From positions 14,062-78,061 of the forward strand of contig CALKHR010000136.1 in NCBI GenBank assembly GCA_937988885.1: a stretch of 64,000 nucleotides of DNA. The letters run 5' to 3'. The translations under genes and the position numbers were made by a program. The notes beneath the pieces were generated by a model. It did not search any database, was not told the DNA's origin, and saw nothing but the letters and a program-made list of their open reading frames with translations. Each line of letters opens with the position of its first letter. Position 1 is the stretch's first letter. Shown one piece after another: positions 27,929 through 34,933 of this stretch. The stretch is from an uncultured Roseiflexaceae bacterium (lineage in GTDB: Bacteria; Chloroflexota; Chloroflexia; Chloroflexales; Roseiflexaceae).

Positions 27929-29170
27929 TTATGAAGTGTGCGCTACGAGATGAAGGACCGTCGCAATGTCCACGGCCTCCTGTTCAAGCTTTTGGTTCGC
28001 TTCTAGCAATGTATCGATGAGGGCGTAGCAATCGGCTAGCGCACTATGTTGGCGTAGAGCCTGGAGGTTGTTACGGTCGGAGTTGCTGAGCGGTTGTGAA
28101 AAGGCGCGATACTCCGCGAAGATCTGCGGGTTCATTGCGAGCGGTCTGATCTCGCCGAGTTGCTCGCGCAAGTGCAGCAGAATGCGTAATCCGCCAGCAT
28201 CGAGATCGCCCCAGTGGTGAAAGACGAGATCGGGACGCGCTGTGCGGATGGCGCGCAGCAGTTGGATGACTGTGGGACTTGCGAAACCTCCTGTGTAGAT
28301 TGCGAGCGTATCTGGTGGGCGAACGCCGAGGAGTTCGTTAAAACTGGTCATATTCTCGACAGTCACCACGCTTCGCGCTTGGCAATCGATCATAGTCGAT
28401 TCGCGCAACATCGCCGCCGAGAGTGCGACACTTGGCGAAAAGTGTGAGATATCGACTAGCGAAGCGTCCCGTTGTCTCAGCACGAGCGGTCCAGCAAGGG
28501 GCACGTATTCTGGAGTGCGATCGAGATGATGAGCGTGTAGCAGTGCCCAATCGTCATCGCCAAAGATGCTGGCCTGCGGATCGTGGCGGCGCAGAATCCC
28601 AACGATAGCGCTTCGCAATGTTTCGAGCCGTTTGCTATCGCCAAACAGGCGAATGCTCAGGCTGCGTTCGAGGATGGGGGCAGGCAAGCTTGCGATTGCT
28701 GCAAGCGCCCGCAAGAGGTCTTGGTTCAGTTGTGGATCGGCGCGATTGAGAGGCGCAACGCTACGATGTTCGTCGATCTGTTTGTGCGCCCAAGCTAAGA
28801 ATGCGCCGTGCCAGTCGGCAAGTGCGGTTTCGGCAGCGAGCAATTGACGGAGGGCGTGGTCCTGTTGGTTCAGCGGATGCCGTTTGAGCAACTGGTAGAG
28901 TTGTCCTGCCTGTTCGGGAACAAGGTCGATCGCTTCGAGCCAGTTATTTTCCTCCCACTTGCGCCACTGCAAACGGACGATCCCCGCTTCGGCGAGGTGG
29001 CACAATGCCTGGTTCGCGCTGTAGCGTGGGTTGGCATTTTCGGTGGAAAAGTACGCTTTGTGCTGCTGCGCATTGAGGCGTACACGCACAACACGCTGGC
29101 GATTGGGCTGCTCATAGCGGTCCAGCAGGCTGTGCAGTAGCTCACGAACGTGTTCGTTCAGGTCTGGCAT
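27929..29170 (-). CDS. jetD: Wadjet protein JetD (nuclease subunit)
   Basis: In Wadjet systems JetD is the topoisomerase-related subunit that cleaves plasmid DNA once the SMC complex JetABC has sensed a small circle. 413 residues: an N-terminal DUF3322-like helical part, then the TOPRIM-like DUF2220 domain with VENMTSFNELLGV (about 260-272), IYTGGFAS and the metal-binding DxD in HWGDLDAGGLRIL (about 320-332). All expected acidic residues are present. Start: ATG at 29170, sharing one base with the jetC stop (TGATG); a TTG one codon earlier is less likely. Last gene of the jet operon. Confidence 0.93.
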   Translation of the reverse strand: MPDLNEHVRELLHSLLDRYEQPNRQRVVRVRLNAQQHKAYFSTENANPRYSANQALCHLAEAGIVRLQWRKWEENNWLEAIDLVPEQAGQLYQLLKRHPLNQQDHALRQLLAAETALADWHGAFLAWAHKQIDEHRSVAPLNRADPQLNQDLLRALAAIASLPAPILERSLSIRLFGDSKRLETLRSAIVGILRRHDPQASIFGDDDWALLHAHHLDRTPEYVPLAGPLVLRQRDASLVDISHFSPSVALSAAMLRESTMIDCQARSVVTVENMTSFNELLGVRPPDTLAIYTGGFASPTVIQLLRAIRTARPDLVFHHWGDLDAGGLRILLHLREQLGEIRPLAMNPQIFAEYRAFSQPLSNSDRNNLQALRQHSALADCYALIDTLLEANQKLEQEAVDIATVLHLVAHTS

Positions 29171-32100
29171 CAACTCGCCTCGGAAGTGGCGTTCAGTCGG
29201 GCGGCATAATTGCGGTACGGCTCGATATGAACCGTATCTCCAATGCCCGTCAGCACGAGATTAGTGCACATTTTAGGCACCAGATACTCGCAGCGTTCGA
29301 GCGGCGTAGCAGTGACGATCTGTAGCCCAAAATGCTGAAAGAGATCGAGTGTGGCACCGATCCGGTCCTGATCCATCTTCGAGAACGCTTCATCGAACAG
29401 GACAAGGCGAATCGTTGGGCGGCTGTTGCGCTCGCCGACGCGGTACATCTGCACGAAGGAGGCTGCGATCGTCAGATAGAACGGCGTTTGTGTCTCGCCG
29501 CCGGATGTCTGACCCATAATACGGCTGAGGCGTGATCGCTGGCCATTTTGTGAAATCACGTCGATATCGTACGAGAGATACCGCCGATAATCGAGTAATC
29601 GTTCTTGTTCGCGGCGCTCAATCTCCGATTGTGGAGTGCGGGTGAGGCGTTCATAGAACTCCTCGAAGTTGTTACGATGGCGCTGATAGAAGTCGCTCTC
29701 GAATAGTGAGCCACTCCCGATCAACTGAGAATCGTTGATCAGGTTGTAGTAATCGCGCACTTCCTCGGCTGGTTGTGAGGTAAAGCGGTAGCTATCGCCA
29801 TGAAACGTCAGGTTTTTGAGCGCATCGTTGATCCATTCGAGCTTTTGGCGTGCCTGCAAAATATGTTCACGCAATCGGTGTAATACGTGTTCACGAAGCT
29901 CTTCCTCCGCCTCGGCCTGGGCTTGGTCGATGTCCTTGGCGTAGCGAGGTAGTTCGGTTGCTTGCAATCGCTCAAGCTCGATTTTGTAGCGTGGCTCGTC
30001 GATATTGCTGGGCAACGCGGCGAATTGGTGGCGTGTATTGTACGTGCTTGCCATCTCGATCAGGCGTTGCAGTTCGTTAGCTGCGCGGGTATCGAAGTTG
30101 CGTGCAGACGTTTCCGTATTACGCAACACCTCGGCAAGATCTGGCTGTGCAAGCCGATCAGCAAGTTTTGCCTCAGCCGCCTCAACAATGGCTTGGGAGG
30201 TGTGTGTGCGTTGTGCGTGGGCCTGCTGCTGGCGTTCGTGATATTCGGCTTGTGCACGGCGGAGGTCTTGTTCGAGGCGAGGCAGCCGTTCCTTGAGGCG
30301 GGCGCGCTCTTCAAGTGCTCGCCTCTCGCGCTCTTGTTCCTGCTCGGCGATGGCTTGGAGACGTTTAACTTCTTGTTCAAGCGCTGCTACTCCGCTCAGA
30401 TCAAGTGTCTGAAGTTCCGCCTGCATCGCAGCGATATCCGCCCGTAATGGTCGCTCATCGAGTGGCGCGTCAAGGCGGCCTTGAAGGAGGGTGAGGGCGC
30501 GCCCTTGTTGTAACAACTTGATCCGTATCTGTAGCTCGGATACCCGTGGTTTCATACTGGCAAGTTGTTCGTTGAGCGTTTGGAGTTCACGTTCATAGGC
30601 TTTGATCTGTGAATGTTTTGCTCGCGAACCGATATACCACGGCGTGTAGGTGCGCGGGTGCAGTGCTCGCACGCTGAACTCGCTATATAGCACCACTTCG
30701 GGTGTGACCGCACGACGATACCGCCGCAACTGGTCGATCGTATCGCAGCAGATGATGTCGCCCAATACCGTGTCGATATAGGGTCGTAATACGTCACTAC
30801 GTGTGTGGATCTTTTCGGCGAGTGAGCCTGGTTGGGCGCGTCGGCCATCGCTACGCGCTTTCTCCAGGTCAACCAATCCAACATCGTAGATCTGATCAGC
30901 TTGACGAGCGCGATCCAGTTCGCGGAGCGCTTTATCGAACACCTGGGGGGGAACGATAATGTTAAAGCGCCGTCCGCCAAGCATCGCTTCAACCGCATTC
31001 TGCCAGCGTGGATCGGGGATCTCAAGCAGATCGCACAGGAGCGGCGGACGCTCGCCGACAATCGGGGTGAGCAGGTCGCACAATCGCTCGGTATGTTGAT
31101 TTCGCAGCGCTTTTTGGCCCTGCTGCAGGCGCACAAGTTCGTTCAGCACCTCGGCACGGCGTTCTTCAAAATGAGAAATTTGTTGTTCAAGCGTAAATTT
31201 GGCTCTTTGGGTTGGCTCCAGTTCTGCATCGAGCTCTGCAACTGCCTGGTTGAGTTGCGTTGCTAGTTCTTTTGGCGGCGGTGCATCGAGCGTGAGTGCA
31301 GTAATCGTAGCGTGCAGCGGCGCCAAACTAGGCAGGGCGCTCTCGTGGTGGAGCGGCACGAGCATTTGCGTTTCGCGCCGCAGATCGTTGAGCAGCACTT
31401 GATAGACGGCGCGTATTTGGTCGGCTTCGCGCGTGTATTGAGCGATGAGTTTCTGAAGCTCCTCGCGCCGACGGATGACATCGGATTGCCGGAGCCGTAC
31501 TTCGGCTTCGAGTTGTGCTTCGACGGCGCCACGGCGGGCCGCTTCGGCTGTGGCGCAGGCCTCATCGGCTTTGGCGATCGCCTCGATGAGTTCCGCACGC
31601 TCTTGGCTCAGCGCTGCGACGTTACGGTGCGCTTCTTCTTGGCGGAGCAGTGCGGCGAGCAGGAGGTATTCGGCATGGCGGTCGCGCCACGCGCCTGCAT
31701 CGGCCTGTTGCTTCACAATCGCTTGTAATGCGTTGATCTTCTCTTGAACATCGCGCACAGTGATGCGCAATTGTGTCAGCCGCTCGACCACTTTCTGTAA
31801 TGCATCGACATTCAGAGGCGCTTCGTCCAACAGCCATTGCTCGACAAACGCATTGATATCGCGGATCGGCTGAAACGTGAGTGCCCGCAGGAACATATCG
31901 AAGAAGCGCTGGTTTAAACCTCCGAGCCGATTCAGGAGTTCATCTTGATACTCACCAACCTGATCGTAGGTATGCGCTCCCCGTCGATTGCGCAGTGCTT
32001 GTCGCAATTCGCGCCGCGAAAGAGGCCGTCGCTCTGGCAACAGGATCTCTGGATCGAGCGCTTCGGGCAAAATGAAAAATGTGCGTTCAGGGCTTTGGCT

Positions 32101-32454
32101 CTCGGCTGCCTCGATACAAACGCCACACGTTAATTTTCTTGTGGTGCTGCTGAACTCGAGGGCCACATAGGCGATCGTCTTTCCTGGCCGAAGGAAACGA
32201 TTCTCACCAATTTTGCCTCGCACATAACTGTCGAGCGTGCGGGCCGAGCGCTCCTGGGCGGAACTGTTGTAGCGAATACGGGTCTGATCTGCGATCAGCA
32301 CGAGTTGCATAGCATCGAGCACCGACGATTTGCCGGAGCCGTTGTGTCCCGCGAGATACAAACTATCCTCGACGTCGATCAGGTGATGGTTGAAGCGATG
32401 CCAGTTGTGCAAGAAGATGCGTGTCAGCGACAGCACACTTTCATTCCTCTTCAC
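29170..32454 (-). CDS. jetC: Wadjet protein JetC (SMC/MukB-like ATPase)
   Basis: Motor of the Wadjet complex, 1094 residues. Walker A GHNGSGKSS at residues 36-44; long coiled coils (about 210-430 and 620-880) around a hinge-like domain (about 470-600, LLEIPDPRWQNAVEAMLGG). The ABC signature GQTSGGE is near 995 and Walker B LVLFDEAFSKMD near 1030. The layout matches MksB/JetC. The start is a GTG at 32454, inside jetB, with GGAGG 5 nt upstream; GTG 32436 (GAGG 7 nt upstream) is the alternative. Both overlap or abut the jetB stop, so translation is coupled. Confidence 0.95.
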   Translation of the reverse strand: MKRNESVLSLTRIFLHNWHRFNHHLIDVEDSLYLAGHNGSGKSSVLDAMQLVLIADQTRIRYNSSAQERSARTLDSYVRGKIGENRFLRPGKTIAYVALEFSSTTRKLTCGVCIEAAESQSPERTFFILPEALDPEILLPERRPLSRRELRQALRNRRGAHTYDQVGEYQDELLNRLGGLNQRFFDMFLRALTFQPIRDINAFVEQWLLDEAPLNVDALQKVVERLTQLRITVRDVQEKINALQAIVKQQADAGAWRDRHAEYLLLAALLRQEEAHRNVAALSQERAELIEAIAKADEACATAEAARRGAVEAQLEAEVRLRQSDVIRRREELQKLIAQYTREADQIRAVYQVLLNDLRRETQMLVPLHHESALPSLAPLHATITALTLDAPPPKELATQLNQAVAELDAELEPTQRAKFTLEQQISHFEERRAEVLNELVRLQQGQKALRNQHTERLCDLLTPIVGERPPLLCDLLEIPDPRWQNAVEAMLGGRRFNIIVPPQVFDKALRELDRARQADQIYDVGLVDLEKARSDGRRAQPGSLAEKIHTRSDVLRPYIDTVLGDIICCDTIDQLRRYRRAVTPEVVLYSEFSVRALHPRTYTPWYIGSRAKHSQIKAYERELQTLNEQLASMKPRVSELQIRIKLLQQGRALTLLQGRLDAPLDERPLRADIAAMQAELQTLDLSGVAALEQEVKRLQAIAEQEQERERRALEERARLKERLPRLEQDLRRAQAEYHERQQQAHAQRTHTSQAIVEAAEAKLADRLAQPDLAEVLRNTETSARNFDTRAANELQRLIEMASTYNTRHQFAALPSNIDEPRYKIELERLQATELPRYAKDIDQAQAEAEEELREHVLHRLREHILQARQKLEWINDALKNLTFHGDSYRFTSQPAEEVRDYYNLINDSQLIGSGSLFESDFYQRHRNNFEEFYERLTRTPQSEIERREQERLLDYRRYLSYDIDVISQNGQRSRLSRIMGQTSGGETQTPFYLTIAASFVQMYRVGERNSRPTIRLVLFDEAFSKMDQDRIGATLDLFQHFGLQIVTATPLERCEYLVPKMCTNLVLTGIGDTVHIEPYRNYAARLNATSEAS

Positions 32455-33085
32455 TATCCCCTCCGTCCTCGTCCTCGCGTGTGCGATCGTATGTGCGTAG
32501 GCGGTCGTTGAGCGCGGTGATGTTTGCGGCTGGCACAATGATTTCGAGCGTCGGCAAGAGTTCAATCATTTGATCGACATTGCCCGAGCGGATTGTGCCA
32601 CCGCCCGCTGCTCGTACCAGTTTAAGCGTTTGGAACGTGCGTAACGCCTCGAATAGGCTTGAACGTTTGCGGACGGTCTGCCCGGGAAAGAACTCGGCGT
32701 ACCGCTGCACAATTGCGCTCACTTCCACAACTGGGTAGCGAGTGAGGCCAACCTCTAGTCGTTCCAATTTTTCGGCGTACATCAGCCGCAAAAGTAAGAG
32801 CCACACTGTTGTTTCGCGGTTTAAGCGTCGCCGATGCGCGCCATCGCGGTGAACAACGTGGAAGGCTCCGAGGCGTTCTTCGTGGCGTAGCTCCCATCCT
32901 GCGACTGCCAAATAATCGGCTACAAGCTGTCGGCGGCGCTGCAGGAAGCTGTAAAATCGGCGCTCATCTTCTTGCTCGCGCCAGATCAGGCCGTCGCTCA
33001 ACAGGCGCCGCACCGTTTCGGCAAACTGCGTCTGCTCGCTCGATGAAAGCTCCGAGTACTCTTGGGCGAATGTGACGAGTGTCAT
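32441..33085 (-). CDS. jetB: Wadjet protein JetB (MksE-like, DUF4194)
   Basis: KITE-type winged-helix subunit that joins the JetA kleisin to JetC. The 214 residues include the DUF4194-like stretch RRLLSDGLIWREQEDERRFY (about 26-45) and a central winged helix. The C-terminus is very acidic (TREDEDGGDSEEE). The ATG at 33085 overlaps the jetA stop as ATGA, and the 3' end overlaps jetC. The call relies strongly on the operon context plus the fold pattern. Confidence 0.9.
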   Translation of the reverse strand: MTLVTFAQEYSELSSSEQTQFAETVRRLLSDGLIWREQEDERRFYSFLQRRRQLVADYLAVAGWELRHEERLGAFHVVHRDGAHRRRLNRETTVWLLLLRLMYAEKLERLEVGLTRYPVVEVSAIVQRYAEFFPGQTVRKRSSLFEALRTFQTLKLVRAAGGGTIRSGNVDQMIELLPTLEIIVPAANITALNDRLRTYDRTREDEDGGDSEEE

Positions 33086-34473
33086 GCTTTTCGTACCATC
33101 AGATCACGGAAGCCGATCCCATCCTGTTCAATCCAAGTGCCTTCAATTTCTTCGGCCCGATACCCCAGTGAGCCATCGCCATAGTAGCGCAGGTAGATGA
33201 GCAGTGGCAGGTTTTCGGGGCCACCTCGCCAGACACTACTAACCTGCACCTGCTCACGATCCCCCAATAACTCGGCGGCGAAGCGGCGCACCCGTTCGCG
33301 ACTAATGCTACGGTTGAGTTGAGCCAATGTTTGATTCTGCGCAGCCGCGATCTGTTCGGGCGTTAGCTCAACAATCTCGACTGGCTCGGCCACAAACGGC
33401 GTGGGCGAACGAGAAGGCGCACTGAGCGATTCTTGATCAAGCAGACTCAGCGCATAGAGATCGATCATTTCGCTGACTTCCTGCTCGAAGGCATGATCGT
33501 AGGTTTCGAGCATATGCGTCAAGATCGCGTGGAGTTGCCCGCTCGTGGTTGTGTTGGCGGTCAGGCGCAACTCAACCGCTCGCACAGCCGAGTCGATAAA
33601 CTGGCTATGTCGCACATCGATAGCCTGGAGTTGATGATCCAATTGCTCGAACTGGCTGCGAATGTCGCGGATCTGTTCGAGCAAACGGCTAGCCGCCGCC
33701 TCCACTGTTGGCGCCATCCCGTTTGCCCGTAGAAGCTGGGCGATCTGCATCACCTGCTCGTCGCTTGAGAGTTGTGTGAGCGCCTCCAACACCCCCGGTC
33801 GAAAGCGCGAAACATGATCCGTTGTGCGCAATTGATGATAGGCCTTGTCCACAATCTCGTCGCGATACTGTGTGAATGTTTGCTTCAATATATCACGGGT
33901 TTGGAATTGTTGTAGCACTTGTTCGATATGCCTGCCGATATTGTGCTGCAACTCTTTCAGGCCACTCATCAAGCTGATGGTTTGGCGGTGGGCTTCGGGT
34001 AACGAGATATGTGCATTGCCCTCGCGTATTGAGGTTTGGAGCAAACTGTAGATCGAGAAAATGAGGCCCTGAAGTGGCAATGGCTGATCCGAGGCGATCT
34101 CGCTGAACACATTGAGCAAGCGGAATGCGTAATCTGGGAGCGTATAGGATTGGCTGAAATCGCTCTGTGTCTCTGGGCGGAGCCAACCGCAGCGAGTCAG
34201 GTAACGCACAATCGCCCCGGCACGCGCCGTGAACGGATCATCGTCCTCGCTCTGTATCGCTGCATCCTCAGCATCGACTGTCGCTTGGAGCGCTTCGTTC
34301 TGACCATCAGCGAGCACCTCGCGCACAGCATCGATCACCAATTCGCGCGATAGCGGTTGATGATGGCGGCGCGCCTTCTCGAAAATGACCAGCAACACAG
34401 CGCTATAGATCGGCGCCCCAGACGATGCCAATGGATTAAACAGAGAGACTGGGAGCGTAGCAAATAAATTCAT
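33082..34473 (-). CDS. jetA: Wadjet protein JetA (kleisin, MksF-like)
   Basis: Kleisin subunit of the plasmid-restricting SMC complex. 463 residues: an N-terminal winged-helix region (NLFATLPVSLFNPLASSG, about 2-20, resembling the LFxxIPxxFFxxL start of JetA proteins), a long helical middle (150-340) and a C-terminal module ending FRDLMVRKA. I chose the ATG at 34473 because it matches that start and overlaps the stop of a small upstream ORF (ATGA); a GTG at 34488 is possible. No good ribosome site precedes either, consistent with coupled translation. First canonical gene of jetABCD. Confidence 0.9.
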   Translation of the reverse strand: MNLFATLPVSLFNPLASSGAPIYSAVLLVIFEKARRHHQPLSRELVIDAVREVLADGQNEALQATVDAEDAAIQSEDDDPFTARAGAIVRYLTRCGWLRPETQSDFSQSYTLPDYAFRLLNVFSEIASDQPLPLQGLIFSIYSLLQTSIREGNAHISLPEAHRQTISLMSGLKELQHNIGRHIEQVLQQFQTRDILKQTFTQYRDEIVDKAYHQLRTTDHVSRFRPGVLEALTQLSSDEQVMQIAQLLRANGMAPTVEAAASRLLEQIRDIRSQFEQLDHQLQAIDVRHSQFIDSAVRAVELRLTANTTTSGQLHAILTHMLETYDHAFEQEVSEMIDLYALSLLDQESLSAPSRSPTPFVAEPVEIVELTPEQIAAAQNQTLAQLNRSISRERVRRFAAELLGDREQVQVSSVWRGGPENLPLLIYLRYYGDGSLGYRAEEIEGTWIEQDGIGFRDLMVRKA

Positions 34474-34583
34474 ATCGACAAGTACCACGCTTTGCGGAGC
34501 GCTGCTAATGGGATATGTTCCTCAATTGCATCCTCTAGAACTTCAATCACAGTGGCAATCACTGGCCCGAGATCGATCAGCAA
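34470..34583 (-). CDS. Small ORF overlapping the jetA start (candidate leader or fifth jet gene)
   Basis: Minus-strand frame ending in TGA at 34472-34470, overlapping the jetA ATG as ATGA. Taken from a TTG at 34583 it has 37 residues; from a GTG at 34562, 30 residues. The frame is closed by a TAA at 34610-34608. The peptide contains ATVIEVLEDAIEEHIPLAAL, an amphipathic, helix-like stretch that looks protein-like. No clear ribosome site and no recognised family. It could be a leader peptide that couples translation into jetA, a small accessory subunit, or the remnant of a longer gene. Confidence 0.4.
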   Translation of the reverse strand: MLIDLGPVIATVIEVLEDAIEEHIPLAALRKAWYLSI

Positions 34584-34933
34584 TGCGGTATGCTCTTCGC
34601 TGCTTCTTTATCCGTACAGCACTTTTTATATTTTTTTGCCGCTTCCACAGTGGCAAGGATCGTTACGTCCTAACTTCATAAAACCTTCCAGAGCTATCCA
34701 ATGCGTTACAAGCATGATTGTATCATTTTTAGAAGAGAAACGCTCTCTCCCTCACATACCGCACCCTATCGCGCAAAAGAGTTGCTCATCTGTTCGCATG
34801 ACGGTATAATACAGAGCGACAACTTCCACGCTTGTGAAGTGATGCTAAGATGCCCACGCGAACCGTATGGCTATCCGCCACCCGCTCATCCTTTCGCTGC
34901 GGAATTGCCCCTGTTGAGTAAAAGAGGTATGCG
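34584..34933. other. 350-bp divergent region between the jet operon and polA
   Basis: AT-rich centre (about 34600-34730). It contains the polA promoter (34782-34810) and a weaker candidate for the jet operon on the minus strand: an extended -10, TGA-TACAAT (34725-34717), without a good -35. No gene recognised on either strand. Confidence 0.5.
34782..34810 (+). promoter_or_regulatory. polA promoter
   Basis: TTGCTC (34782-34787), 17-bp spacer, consensus TATAAT (34805-34810). Leader of about 115 nt. Confidence 0.75.

Noticed and set aside
34486..34488. GTG start for jetA adding five residues
   Set aside because: No ribosome site; the ATG at 34473 matches the expected JetA N-terminus and couples to the upstream ORF.
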